Source of the DNA: Candidatus Chloroploca mongolica
GTDB taxonomy: Bacteria; Chloroflexota; Chloroflexia; Chloroflexales; Chloroflexaceae
DNA: 64,000 nt
Direction of reading: 5' to 3'
Assembly (NCBI RefSeq): GCF_004762035.2
Contig: NZ_SIJK02000006.1
Location: 1 to 64,000 of the forward strand
Positions 33,151-42,182 of this stretch are shown in pieces (positions within the stretch are counted from its first letter, which is position 1; each line of letters starts with the position of its first letter). Both the position numbers and the translations under genes were made by a program. The notes below the pieces were generated by a model, which ran no database searches, was not told the DNA's origin, and saw only the letters and a list, made by a program, of their open reading frames with translations.

Positions 33151-34152
33151 ATGGCTCGTGTGGGTATTTACGGGGCAACCGGGTACACCGGGTACGAATT
33201 GATCAAACTGCTGGTACGCCATCCCCAGGTTGAGATTGGCTTTGCTACGGCACGCTCGGCAGTGGGCAAACGTCTGTCTGATATCTTCCCTACCCTGATT
33301 GATACGCCGCTGGTTGCCGTCGAAGAGGCCAATCTCCAGGATGTAGATCTGATCTTCACCTGTCTTCCGCATAATACTCCCGATCTTATTCCTCTGGTGC
33401 AACAGGCACTCGAGGCGGGCAAGCGGGTGATTGATTTCTCTGATACCTTTCGGCTTCACGATGCCGATGACTATGAGCGACGCCGCGGCAAGCCGCACCC
33501 GGCCCCCGAGTTGCTCAGTGCAGCCGTCTACGGCTTGCCCGAGTTGCACCGGACGGCGATCCGCGAGGCACGCCTCGTCGCCAACACGGGTTGTTATCCA
33601 CTGACAGCGATTTTACCGTTGTGGCCGCTCGTGCAGGCCGATCTGTTTACTGATCGAACGGTCATTGTTGATAGCAAATCGGGGGTTTCGGGGGCGGGGC
33701 GGTCGCTGTCACTCAAGACCCATTTTGGTGAAACGCACGAGACCTTCAGTGCCTATAACGTTGGGCGAGTCCACCGTCACCTTGGCGAAATGGAGCAAGA
33801 GACCGGGCTGCATATTATCTTCTCGCCACACCTGTTGCCAGTCTATCGCGGCATTCTCTCGACGATCTATGTCACCCTCAAGCCAGGCACATCGCCTGAA
33901 ATGGTTCACGAAGCCTACAACGTCTTCCGCGACGAACCGTTCATCACCGTGTTGCCCACCGGGCACTTCCCCGAGTTGCGCCATGTGCAACAGACGATGG
34001 ATTTTATCCTTGGGTTTCAGCCAGTGGAGATCGAGGCGGGACGGATGATTATCGTTTCGGCGCTTGATAATCTACTCAAAGGGGCGTCAGGGCAGGCCGT
34101 GCAGTGTATGAACTTGATGCTTGGAATAGAGGAGACCGCAGGGTTGAAGTAG
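33151..34152 (+). CDS. argC: N-acetyl-gamma-glutamyl-phosphate reductase
   Basis: This 333-residue cytosolic enzyme catalyses the third step of arginine synthesis, NADPH reduction of N-acetylglutamyl phosphate. It has the nucleotide motif VGIYGATGYTGYEL, the segment LPHNTPDLIP, the catalytic Cys in VANTGCYPLTA, and the substrate segment SGVSGAGRSLSLKTHFGE. Length is close to the usual 345 residues. No other arg gene is in the window. The start ATG follows AGAGGAAAAAG. An extended -10 promoter and a structured leader lie upstream, divergent from the glycosyltransferase operon. Confidence 0.96.
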   Translation: MARVGIYGATGYTGYELIKLLVRHPQVEIGFATARSAVGKRLSDIFPTLIDTPLVAVEEANLQDVDLIFTCLPHNTPDLIPLVQQALEAGKRVIDFSDTFRLHDADDYERRRGKPHPAPELLSAAVYGLPELHRTAIREARLVANTGCYPLTAILPLWPLVQADLFTDRTVIVDSKSGVSGAGRSLSLKTHFGETHETFSAYNVGRVHRHLGEMEQETGLHIIFSPHLLPVYRGILSTIYVTLKPGTSPEMVHEAYNVFRDEPFITVLPTGHFPELRHVQQTMDFILGFQPVEIEAGRMIIVSALDNLLKGASGQAVQCMNLMLGIEETAGLK

Positions 34153-34217
34153 GGGCGAAGCACCCGCCCCTGCCGCTTCGCAACGGTGTACCGTACTCGC
34201 GGGCGGGTGCTTCACCC
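34153..34217. terminator. Bidirectional terminator-like hairpin
   Basis: GGGCGAAGCACCCGCCC at 34153-34169 pairs with 34201-34217 with one mismatch, around a 31-base loop, between convergent argC and the ABC ATPase gene. Confidence 0.7.
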
Positions 34218-34222
34218 TTACT

Positions 34223-35329
34223 TTAGACCAGCGCCTTTTCGGTCTCGCGGTCAAAGACGTGCATCTTATTCATATCCACGACGATCTCGACCTGCTTCCC
34301 AGTACGGGCTCCGGTACGCGGATCGAGGCGACCGACAAACTCCTTGCCGCTATTTTCAAGATAGGCATAGACTTCCGACCCAAGCGGCTCAATGACATTG
34401 ACCATCGTCATCAGGCGCGCACTCTCATCCACGCCACGCGGCACATAGTGCGCATCGTGGATATCCTCGGGCCGAATGCCGAAATAGATATTCTTGCCAA
34501 CATGTGCCCCGAGTGGCTCGGCTGCACTGGAGGGCACAGGCACAACAAACTCCTTGCCGACCACGACAGCTAGACCACCCTGGACACGATCGATTTTGGC
34601 CTCAAAGAAGTTCATCGAAGGGCTGCCGATGAAGCCTGCCACAAACATATTGGCCGGGCTATCATAGAGCTTCTGAGGGGTATCGAGTTGCTGCAGAATG
34701 CCATCACGCATCACGGCAATGCGCGTCCCCATCGTCAACGCCTCGGTCTGATCGTGGGTCACATAGATAAAGGTTGTCTTGAGGCGCTGATGGAGACGAC
34801 TGATCTCGGCGCGGGTCTGCACCCGCAACTTGGCGTCCAGGTTCGAGAGCGGCTCGTCCATCAAGAAGACCGACGGGTCACGCACAATCGCACGTCCGAG
34901 CGCGACACGCTGGCGCTGACCACCCGAAAGCGCCTTGGGCTTGCGGTCGAGCAGGTGCCCAATCGAGAGCATCTCGGCGGCCTCTTTGACCCGGGTATCA
35001 ATTTCAGTCTTGGGCAATTTGCGCAGCTTCAAGCCAAAGGCCATATTATCATAGACGCTCATATGGGGATAGAGCGCATAGCTCTGGAAGACCATCGCGA
35101 TATCGCGATCTTTGGGGGGCACATCATTGACGACGCGGTCGCCAATCCAGATATTGCCATCGGTAATCTCTTCGAGACCGGCGAGGCAGCGCAACGCGGT
35201 TGATTTACCACAGCCTGATGGCCCAACGAGCACCAGAAATTCACCGTCATTAATATCAATATTGAGATCCTTGAGGACCGAGACTTCACCAAAACGCTTC
35301 CAGACCTTCTCGAACTTAATACCGGCCAT
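34223..35329 (-). CDS. Sugar ABC transporter ATP-binding protein (MsmK/UgpC type)
   Basis: This 368-residue peripheral membrane ATPase belongs to the MalK/MsmK/UgpC class. Walker A is GPSGCGKST, the Q-loop lies in MVFQSYALYPHMSV, the signature is LSGGQRQRVALGRAIV, Walker B is VFLMDEPLSNLDAKLR and the H-switch is VTHDQTEA. The C-terminal regulatory TOBE-like domain spans about 235-368 (YFGIRPEDIHDA). Such ATPases often serve several sugar importers, which fits the absence of permease genes here. GAGGAGG precedes ATG 35329. It lies 65 bases downstream of the LacI-type regulator and is probably under its promoter. Confidence 0.93.
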   Translation of the reverse strand: MAGIKFEKVWKRFGEVSVLKDLNIDINDGEFLVLVGPSGCGKSTALRCLAGLEEITDGNIWIGDRVVNDVPPKDRDIAMVFQSYALYPHMSVYDNMAFGLKLRKLPKTEIDTRVKEAAEMLSIGHLLDRKPKALSGGQRQRVALGRAIVRDPSVFLMDEPLSNLDAKLRVQTRAEISRLHQRLKTTFIYVTHDQTEALTMGTRIAVMRDGILQQLDTPQKLYDSPANMFVAGFIGSPSMNFFEAKIDRVQGGLAVVVGKEFVVPVPSSAAEPLGAHVGKNIYFGIRPEDIHDAHYVPRGVDESARLMTMVNVIEPLGSEVYAYLENSGKEFVGRLDPRTGARTGKQVEIVVDMNKMHVFDRETEKALV

Positions 35330-35394
35330 AGCATCCTCCTCAGGCAAGAAACAACTGCTCCTCAGCGAACATCGTGAGGATCATCAGCGAGCGC

Positions 35395-36426
35395 TCACTC
35401 AGGCAACGGACAGGTTGTCTTACGGACAATCAACTGTAGCGGCAGGGGCGTAAACGAGGGTAGGGGTTGCTGTTCTACCAGCGCGATCAACGTATGGGCA
35501 AGCGCCGCACCGAGGGCGCGGCGCGGGGCACGGAGCGTCGTCAGGGGTGGATGGGTATGGGCGGCGAGGGGAACATCACCACACCCGATCAAGGCTACGT
35601 CGCGCCCCACCTCGATCCCGGCATCACGCAGTGCGTGCATCGCCCCAAACGCAAGTTCATCGCTTGCGGCCAGCACTGCGGTTGGCCCTTCAGGTTGAGC
35701 CAGGAGCTCTTGCATTGCGGCCAGGCCATCATCTTGGCTCGTCCCCGCCTCGACGATAAATGAAGGAGCCACCTCCTCACCAGTTTCAGTCAGAGCTTTG
35801 GCAAAGCCCTGGTACAAGAGGTCGCTATCGGTCAACTCAGAAGGCAGATTGATCAAGGCAATGCGGCGGTGCCCCAGGGTACGCAGAGAGCGCGTTGCCA
35901 TCAACGCCCCACCGGTGAGATCGAAACTCAGACCTGGGCAGGCATTGCCCGAGGCAGGCGCACCAACGCCAACATGAAGAATGCCAGCAGCGGTAAGGTC
36001 GGCACTCCGCTCGTCATCAACCTGCAGGTCAAGCAAGACAAAGCCATCCACCCGCCCGGTTCGCGCTAAACTGGTGGCAACAAGGCGTTCGGACTTACCC
36101 GGATCGCCCGCGAGCAAGAGGTAATAGCCGTGGTTCGCGGCGGCCTCAGTCAAGCCTGCGACCAGTTCTGCCAGGGTTGGCGTACTCAACTCGGCGGCAC
36201 CGTAGGGTAAAATCAGGCCGAGGGTTCGCGAGCGTGAACGCATACTACGGGCAGCATGATTTGGCTGATACTCAAGTTCAGCTACCACCTGCAACACCCG
36301 TTGCCGGGTTGCCGCCGTCACCGATCCCGTACCATTGAGAACATACGAGACCGTTGCCGTCGATACCCCTGCCCGCTCAGCTACATCCTTGATCGTCGCC
36401 ACCTTGCGCCGCCTTCGCCGCACCAT
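35395..36426 (-). CDS. LacI-family transcriptional regulator
   Basis: This 343-residue repressor has a typical LacI N-terminal helix-turn-helix (ATIKDVAERAGVSTATVSYV) with the hinge helix YQPNHAARSMRSRS, and a periplasmic-binding-type effector domain (LGLILPYGAAELSTP, GFVLLDLQVDDE, AVLAASDELAFGAMHAL, DVALIGCGDVP). The ligand is probably a sugar. The open frame extends to 36561 through repeats; ATG 36426 fits the family start. A near-consensus promoter and an operator-like palindrome lie directly upstream, pointing to autoregulation together with the downstream ABC ATPase. Confidence 0.93.
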   Translation of the reverse strand: MVRRRRRKVATIKDVAERAGVSTATVSYVLNGTGSVTAATRQRVLQVVAELEYQPNHAARSMRSRSRTLGLILPYGAAELSTPTLAELVAGLTEAAANHGYYLLLAGDPGKSERLVATSLARTGRVDGFVLLDLQVDDERSADLTAAGILHVGVGAPASGNACPGLSFDLTGGALMATRSLRTLGHRRIALINLPSELTDSDLLYQGFAKALTETGEEVAPSFIVEAGTSQDDGLAAMQELLAQPEGPTAVLAASDELAFGAMHALRDAGIEVGRDVALIGCGDVPLAAHTHPPLTTLRAPRRALGAALAHTLIALVEQQPLPSFTPLPLQLIVRKTTCPLPE

Positions 36427-36437
36427 TGACCGAGCAC

Positions 36438-36449
36438 TTAACCGATTAA
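36438..36449 (-). promoter_or_regulatory. Putative LacI-type operator
   Basis: TTAACCGATTAA is a 12-base near-palindrome with a central CG, the form typical of LacI-family operators, with one asymmetric pair. It lies just downstream of the -10 box, over the expected transcription start of the regulator gene. Confidence 0.6.
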
Positions 36450-36453
36450 CTAG

Positions 36454-36482
36454 ATTATAACGAGCTCGCTGATCATTGTCAA
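36454..36482 (-). promoter_or_regulatory. Consensus sigma-70-type promoter of the LacI gene
   Basis: Read on the minus strand, TTGACA (36477-36482) and TATAAT (36454-36459) are separated by exactly 17 bases. Both boxes match consensus perfectly. Confidence 0.85.
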
Positions 36483-36483
36483 G

Positions 36484-36670
36484 TCGCCCTACCCTTGCTT
36501 GTTGGGCGATTGCATCTTCCGTGCATGCACCCCGCCAAGGCACCCGCAAGGGCACCCGCAAGGGGTGCCCCTACACCGGGCCCGCCCCCGGCCCGGTACG
36601 GGCACCCGTACCGGGTGCCTCGTTGTATCCGATTTCGTATGATGCAATCGCCCTACCCTTGCTTGTTGGG
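36484..36670. repeat. Direct and inverted repeat block upstream of lacI
   Basis: A perfect 23-base direct repeat stands at 36484-36506 and 36648-36670. A perfect 13-base inverted repeat, GGGCGATTGCATC at 36504-36516 and its complement at 36641-36653, overlaps its inner ends. Between them is a set of GGGCACCC/GGGTGCCC-type palindromes. No gene is supported here. Confidence 0.7.
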
Positions 36671-36717
36671 TACGCAAAAAAGCCAGCCATGCTGGCTTTT
36701 TTGCGTACCCAACAAGC
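36661..36717 (-). terminator. 27-bp perfect hairpin terminator
   Basis: Perfect arms at 36661-36687 and 36691-36717 flank CAT, with A- and T-runs inside the stem. It lies 6 bases beyond the stop of the LLM oxidoreductase gene and so probably ends its transcript. Confidence 0.85.
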
Positions 36718-36723
36718 ATACCC

Positions 36724-37695
36724 TTAACTCACGTGAGGAATCACCTCTTCGGCAAAGATATGCAGGGGCGTGTGATCATACGCGATCCGCGGGAAATAGG
36801 TGATGAAATAGTTCACCCCGGCATCGGCAAGCACTTGCAGGCGCTCGACAACCTGTTCGGGCGTACCAACAATCGAATTGCGCATGAGATCGTCGAGACT
36901 CCAGTTATAGGTTGCGCGCACAGCGGCGGTGGCCTGTTCGAGATCATCACCGGGGCGCACAAAGACGATATTGGCATTGGATGAACGAATAATGTCGTCA
37001 TAGTTCCGGCCAACCTGCTCACAATGGCCGCGCAAAATGGCAAACTTCTGTTGCAGCGTGGCAGGGTCGCCCATCACATTGCAGGCATTGCCGTACTGCG
37101 CCACCAGTTTGAGCGTCACCTGTTCGCCGCCCCCGCCGATCCAGAGGGAAGGATAGGGCTTCTGCACCCCGCGAGGCTCGTTGATCGCCCCGCGAATATG
37201 GAAATACTCGCCCTCGAAGGTTGGCGTCTCCTCCGTCCACATCTTGACCATAATCTGCGTAGCCTCGCGGAAGGCCCGCATGCGATCGCGTGTTTCGGGG
37301 AAACCATAGCCATATGCACGCCATTCGTGCTCGTACCAACCCGCGCCAATGCCACAATAGAGCCGCCCGTGGCTCAGGACATCCACGGTCGAGGCAATCT
37401 TGGCCGCCAGGGCCGGATTGCGATACCCAATACAGGTGACCATCTGACCGACCTTGACCCGTTGCGTATCACGGGCCAGCGCTGCGGTGATTGTCCATGC
37501 CTCAAAAACCGCCTCTTGCTCAATCCGGGGTACCGTGTGAAAATGGTCATAGATCCAGATTGAATCATAGGCGGGCATGCCATCAACCACACGGGCGACC
37601 TGCGTCATTGCTTCATACTTCTCGATGGGATCGGCAATCTCCATCAAGTCCAGCCGCCATCCTTGCGGTACAAATGTACCAAAACGAATAGTCAT
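36724..37695 (-). CDS. LLM-class F420-dependent oxidoreductase-like protein
   Basis: This 323-residue cytosolic protein has the luciferase-like monooxygenase TIM-barrel, with IRFGTFVPQGWR at the start, YDSIWIYDHFHTVP, KVGQMVTCIGYRNPALAAKI, LSHGRLYCGIGAGWYEHEW and PSLWIGGGGEQVTLKL. It resembles the F420-using branch of the family. F420 is the likely cofactor, but FMN cannot be excluded. It is a single gene between lacI and pgi. GAGGAGG lies upstream of ATG 37695. Substrate unknown. Confidence 0.88.
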   Translation of the reverse strand: MTIRFGTFVPQGWRLDLMEIADPIEKYEAMTQVARVVDGMPAYDSIWIYDHFHTVPRIEQEAVFEAWTITAALARDTQRVKVGQMVTCIGYRNPALAAKIASTVDVLSHGRLYCGIGAGWYEHEWRAYGYGFPETRDRMRAFREATQIMVKMWTEETPTFEGEYFHIRGAINEPRGVQKPYPSLWIGGGGEQVTLKLVAQYGNACNVMGDPATLQQKFAILRGHCEQVGRNYDDIIRSSNANIVFVRPGDDLEQATAAVRATYNWSLDDLMRNSIVGTPEQVVERLQVLADAGVNYFITYFPRIAYDHTPLHIFAEEVIPHVS

Positions 37696-37774
37696 TGCTT
37701 CCTCCTCTAACCTTTGTATTCTCTATTATAATATACTGGCCCTATCAAAGTCCGCCCATTGCCAGGAGGCATGA

Positions 37775-39409
37775 ATGAGCGAAATGACAACCCATCCATC
37801 CAGCCGCCCGGAGTGGCAGGCCCTACACACACACGTCCAGGCGTTCCGACAGGTGCATTTGCGTGAATTGTTTGCAGCAGATCCCGGACGAGGCCGACGG
37901 TTTTTCGCTGAAGCTGCCGGTCTCTATCTTGACTATAGCAAACATCGCATCAGCGAAGAGACCATAGCGTTGCTGATGGCCCTGGTGCGTGCGGCTGGCC
38001 TGCCTCGCCGCATTGATGCAATGTTTGCCGGTGAAAAGATCAATGCAACCGAAGGGCGTGCTGTTTTGCATGTTGCGCTGCGTATGCCGCGTGGGTCGAT
38101 TGTCAATGTTGACGGTCAGAATGTGATCCCCGAAATCTATGCCGTGCTCGATCGCATGGAAGCCTTTGCCAACCAGGTGCGCAGTGGTGCGTGGCTAGGC
38201 CATACGGGGCGTCCGATCAAGAACATTGTCAATATTGGCATTGGCGGCTCGGATCTTGGCCCGTTGATGGCCTATGAAGCATTGCGTCACTACAGTCAGC
38301 GCTCACTGACCTGCCGTTTTGTCTCGAATGTTGATGCTACTGATTTTGCCGAGACCGTCCGTGATCTCGATCCCGCCGAGACGCTCTGCATTGTCGCCTC
38401 CAAGACTTTTACGACGCTTGAGACCATGCGCAATGCGCGCACCGCACGCGCCTGGCTGGTCGAACACCTCGGCGACGAGGCTGCCGTAGCCCGCCATTTT
38501 GTGGCCCTCTCAACCAACGCCCGCGAAGTGACCGCCTTTGGCATTGATCCGGCCAACATGTTCGGGTTCTGGGATTGGGTCGGCGGGCGTTACTCGATGA
38601 CCTCGGCCATCGGGCTCTCAACGATGCTTGCACTCGGCCCCGAGGCCTACCACGAGATGCTCGGTGGCTTTCGGGCCATGGACGAACACTTCCGCACGGT
38701 ACCTTTCGAACGCAATATGCCGGTGATCATGGGCATGCTTGGGCTCTGGTACACCAGTTTCTTTGGGGCCGAAACGCAGGCCGTTCTCCCCTACGATCAA
38801 TACCTGCGCCGGTTTCCGGCCTATCTGCAGCAATTGACGATGGAGAGTAATGGCAAGCGGGTACGCTTCGACGGCACACCGGTTGATTATCAGACGGGCG
38901 CCATCTACTGGGGCGAACCAGGCACCAACGGACAGCACTCGTTTTACCAGTTGATCCACCAGGGCACCAAATTGGTACCGTGCGATTTCATCGGATTCTG
39001 CCACAGCCTCAATCCCATTGAAAACCATCACGATCTTTTGATGTCCAACATGTTTGCGCAGGCCGAAGCGTTGGCCTTTGGCAAGACCAGCGAAGCCGTA
39101 GCGGCTGAAGGCGTCGGCCCCGAACGTATCGCCCACCGCACCTTCCCGGGCAATCGCCCGAGCACCACCATTCTGGCCCATCGCCTCACCCCGGCGATTC
39201 TCGGGGCCCTCATTGCCCTCTACGAACACAGCGTCTTTACCCAGAGCATTGTCTGGGACATTAACGCTTTTGACCAATGGGGCGTTGAACTCGGCAAAGT
39301 CCTGGCGGGTCAGATCGTACCTGAACTCACCGCCTCCAGCGAACCTGTCCTCAACCATGACAGCTCAACCAACAACCTCATCCGTCGTTATCGCGACGCC
39401 CGAAAATAG
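37775..39409 (+). CDS. pgi: Glucose-6-phosphate isomerase
   Basis: This 544-residue cytosolic enzyme interconverts glucose-6-phosphate and fructose-6-phosphate. It has both PGI signatures: [17 protein letters not shown] with [11 protein letters not shown], and [18 protein letters not shown]. It also has [13 protein letters not shown], the C-terminal catalytic stretch [16 protein letters not shown] and the late Lys/Gln region QWGVELGK. Length is normal for the long bacterial form. AGGAGG lies before ATG 37775. TATAATATACT at 37727-37737 is a probable -10 region. Confidence 0.97.
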   Translation: MSEMTTHPSSRPEWQALHTHVQAFRQVHLRELFAADPGRGRRFFAEAAGLYLDYSKHRISEETIALLMALVRAAGLPRRIDAMFAGEKINATEGRAVLHVALRMPRGSIVNVDGQNVIPEIYAVLDRMEAFANQVRSGAWLGHTGRPIKNIVNIGIGGSDLGPLMAYEALRHYSQRSLTCRFVSNVDATDFAETVRDLDPAETLCIVASKTFTTLETMRNARTARAWLVEHLGDEAAVARHFVALSTNAREVTAFGIDPANMFGFWDWVGGRYSMTSAIGLSTMLALGPEAYHEMLGGFRAMDEHFRTVPFERNMPVIMGMLGLWYTSFFGAETQAVLPYDQYLRRFPAYLQQLTMESNGKRVRFDGTPVDYQTGAIYWGEPGTNGQHSFYQLIHQGTKLVPCDFIGFCHSLNPIENHHDLLMSNMFAQAEALAFGKTSEAVAAEGVGPERIAHRTFPGNRPSTTILAHRLTPAILGALIALYEHSVFTQSIVWDINAFDQWGVELGKVLAGQIVPELTASSEPVLNHDSSTNNLIRRYRDARK

Positions 39410-39418
39410 GTGGCAATA

Positions 39419-39449
39419 CTATCGGGGCCAGCAAAGCTGGCCCCGATAG
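39419..39449. terminator. 14-bp hairpin between pgi and the CapD-like gene
   Basis: CTATCGGGGCCAGC and its complement flank AAA. It lies between convergent genes; a pyrimidine-rich TCGTCTTTCCTCTT stretch follows on the plus strand. Confidence 0.75.
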
Positions 39450-39477
39450 GTCGTCTTTCCTCTTGACAATTTCAGCC

Positions 39478-41457
39478 TCACGAGCGCGGGGTCAGCGTTT
39501 CGAGGGGCTCACGCGCAGGATGATAGCCATTCTGAGAGGCACCGATCTTCGCCACACTCGGCGCAAAATCAGGCAAAGGAGCCACATGCTGCGGCGGCTG
39601 ATATTCAGGCACCAGGGTGCGCAGCATCCGCAGCAAAACCTCTTCGTCGTGTGCGTGGATCGCACCTTCGATCACGGCGAGTGAGTCGGCGAGTTCAACG
39701 GGAACCCAGTTACTCGCCGTGCCTGCAACAAAGATCTTCGCGTGGGTCGTCGCACGATACTCTTCACCGGCGGCAAACAGTTCCTCAAAGAGCTTCTCAC
39801 CGGGGCGCATCCCCTGGAAGACAATATCAATATCCTGCCCCTCTTCAAGGCCCGAGAGACGGATCATATCGCGGGCCAGATCAACCACTTTGACCGGCTC
39901 ACCCATATCGAGCATAAAGACTTCGCCCTGGGTACCGAGCACCGAGGCCTGCAACACAAGCTGGACAGCCTCGGGGATGGTCATAAAGTAGCGTTGCATC
40001 TCGGGGTGGGTCACCGTCACCGGGCCACCTGCGGCGATCTGCTGCTTGAAGGTCAGCACCACACTGCCCCGGCTGCCGAGCACATTGCCAAAGCGCACCG
40101 CAACATAAGGACGGCCACTGCGCTGACCCATCTGATGAACCAGCATCTCGGCCATACGTTTGGTGGCCCCCATCACGCTCGTTGGATTCACGGCCTTATC
40201 CGACGAGATCATCACAAAGCGTTCAACGCCTGCGGCCTCGGCTGCTTCAAGCAAATTCCGGGTTCCAAGGACGTTATTGCTAATCGCCTCGATCGGATTC
40301 GCTTCCATCAGGGGCACATGCTTATGGGCAGCGGCGTGGAAAACAATCTGTGGCTGGTGTTGTTGCAGCAAGTTGTTGAGGCGGACAGCATCACGAATAT
40401 CGGCGATCAACGGCGTGAGGGTTGGCGGCGACACATCTTTCTGTGCCGCGATGGTGCGACGCAACTCGCTATGGATCTCAAAGATACTATTTTCGCCATG
40501 GCCGAGAATCAACAATTCTGCCGGGCCAAAGCGGATAATCTGACGGCACAACTCACTACCAATCGAACCACCGCCACCAGTGACCAGCACCCGCCGACCA
40601 CGAATCAAATCACGCACCGCACCAATATCGGTCTGCACCGGCTCACGCCGCAAAAGATCGGTAATCTCGACCGAACGCAACTGGTTCAACTTGAGACTAC
40701 CGTCAAGCAATTCTGACAATCCGGGCACCGTCAACGTCTGCACCCCAACACTCTGACAGATCTGCACAATCTCGCGGATCGCCTTACCGGGGGCCGTTGG
40801 CATTGCAATAATCACCTGACGCACGCGATATTGCTTGACGATTTCGGGGATGGCATAACGATCCCCAAGCACGCTCACCCCGTGGATGCTCACCCCTCGT
40901 TTTGTCGGATCATCATCAAGAAAACCGACAACCCGCATCCGCCAGAAGAGTTTGCTCTGCAACTCACGTACCGTCATCGCCCCACCGTCACCGGCCCCCA
41001 TCACCAGCACCGGTGTCCGGGCCTCTTCGTCCCAATGGGGAATCTCGCGCCGCTTGCGCTGATTTGACCAGACACGCAGGGCGAGACGGGGAGATCCCAG
41101 CATTGCCACGAGCAACGGCAAGAGAATCAGGGGAATCGAGCGCGGAATCCGCAGGGCCGGAACGAGGATTCCAATCGTCAGCACAATCGCCCCGAGCAAC
41201 AACACGGCCAGAGTCACCGTCCGAATCAGTACCAGGATCTCATCAACCGACACATAACGCCAGTATTGCTGGTAGATGCTGGCCTGGGCCAGCATCAATG
41301 GTACCAGCACCATCGCGGTCGCCACCATAAAGAGAAAACCCGGACGATACCCTCCGATCCCAAAGAGTTCGAGACGTAAGAGAAATGCAGTATAGACCGC
41401 AAAAGGGATCAGAATTAGGTCAGCTAGGAGTAAATGGCGGTTACGAAAACGACCCAC
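39478..41457 (-). CDS. CapD/WbpM-like nucleotide-sugar 4,6-dehydratase
   Basis: This 659-residue membrane-bound polysaccharide enzyme has four or five membrane helices in the first 120 residues, then a CoA-binding-type Rossmann domain (VLVMGAGDGGAMTVRELQ, about 150-265). The SDR domain begins at about 285 (VLVTGGGGSIGSELCRQI), with VFHAAAHKHVPLME, MISSDKAVNPTSVMGATKR with the Ser/Met/Lys-type catalytic set of this subfamily, and VRFGNVLGSRGSVVLTF. Such proteins make 4-keto-6-deoxy-UDP sugars for capsules, S-layer or protein glycans. It stands alone; no glycan cluster surrounds it. The last 60 residues are polar and variable. Confidence 0.92.
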   Translation of the reverse strand: MGRFRNRHLLLADLILIPFAVYTAFLLRLELFGIGGYRPGFLFMVATAMVLVPLMLAQASIYQQYWRYVSVDEILVLIRTVTLAVLLLGAIVLTIGILVPALRIPRSIPLILLPLLVAMLGSPRLALRVWSNQRKRREIPHWDEEARTPVLVMGAGDGGAMTVRELQSKLFWRMRVVGFLDDDPTKRGVSIHGVSVLGDRYAIPEIVKQYRVRQVIIAMPTAPGKAIREIVQICQSVGVQTLTVPGLSELLDGSLKLNQLRSVEITDLLRREPVQTDIGAVRDLIRGRRVLVTGGGGSIGSELCRQIIRFGPAELLILGHGENSIFEIHSELRRTIAAQKDVSPPTLTPLIADIRDAVRLNNLLQQHQPQIVFHAAAHKHVPLMEANPIEAISNNVLGTRNLLEAAEAAGVERFVMISSDKAVNPTSVMGATKRMAEMLVHQMGQRSGRPYVAVRFGNVLGSRGSVVLTFKQQIAAGGPVTVTHPEMQRYFMTIPEAVQLVLQASVLGTQGEVFMLDMGEPVKVVDLARDMIRLSGLEEGQDIDIVFQGMRPGEKLFEELFAAGEEYRATTHAKIFVAGTASNWVPVELADSLAVIEGAIHAHDEEVLLRMLRTLVPEYQPPQHVAPLPDFAPSVAKIGASQNGYHPAREPLETLTPRS

Positions 41458-41736
41458 AGCTGCACTCCTGGTCTATGCCATTACGCAGAATCGACTCACA
41501 GTGGCTCACCTTTGTCTGCTGCTGCTGGACACACTCCAAAGGACTGCCCTTGACCGTGGTGTGTCGAGGCAGCACATCTATGCAAACTGAGCGTAGCACT
41601 TCTAGTATAACCTTGATAAACACGGGCGCTCTGGATTTTCCTTACCACCATGGGGACAACAATAGGCGTAGATAAAGTTGCATGTACTTCTTGTCCTTCT
41701 GGGAAGCTATCAGGCCTGGGCTTGAACAACAGCTTT

Positions 41737-42096
41737 TCATCCCGAAGGTGCTGTATAGGCTGCTAGAGCAGTTGTGCGGTCAGAATAGATCTGAAAAAAA
41801 GTATCAAAACGACTTTTTCGAAAGATTTCGGCGATTGGCGGTTGGAGCCCGACCAGGCGGACATCGCCACCGAGAGGTTGCACGGCTTTCAACGTCGTGA
41901 GCAACATCCGCAGCGCAAGACTGGCAACAAAGGTCACCTGGCTCATATCAGCCAGCACTTTCCCACGATGATTGGCGACGGCCATTGCGAGTTGTTCTTC
42001 AATCGAGGCAACGCCAACTGCATCAAGACGTGCCGGCAGTTGAACGACAAGCACATCATTGATCAGTTCAACCTTCACCGTTTTGCCTTTCTTCAT
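41737..42096 (-). CDS. STAS-domain anti-sigma factor antagonist (RsbV/SpoIIAA-like)
   Basis: This 119-residue cytosolic protein is a single STAS domain: VKVELINDVLVVQLPARLDA, then ADMSQVTFVASLALRMLLTT, where the Ser in VASLAL sits at the usual phosphorylation position, and VRLVGLQPPIAEIFRKS at the end. Such proteins free a sigma factor, or another target, by binding the partner kinase when unphosphorylated. It follows the kinase/cNMP/phosphatase fusion gene by 86 bases. A GTG at 42078 with AAAGG upstream is an alternative start, because the ATG at 42096 has no clear site. Confidence 0.88.
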   Translation of the reverse strand: MKKGKTVKVELINDVLVVQLPARLDAVGVASIEEQLAMAVANHRGKVLADMSQVTFVASLALRMLLTTLKAVQPLGGDVRLVGLQPPIAEIFRKSRFDTFFQIYSDRTTALAAYTAPSG

Positions 42097-42182
42097 CTAT
42101 GCTTTGATCACCGCTGTCGCACAGAAGCAGGTATGGAGAGAGAGAGATGGGCAGACTTATTATAGCATCACTCTGTTCGTCC

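Noticed and set aside
36489..36803. Several short open frames around the lacI upstream repeats
   Set aside because: They translate hairpins and direct repeats (for example VGYAKKPAMLAFLRTQQ), so they are repeat artefacts.
39742..40716. 324-residue open frame on the plus strand
   Set aside because: It is antisense to the CapD-like dehydratase, and its composition is His- and Thr-rich without domains.
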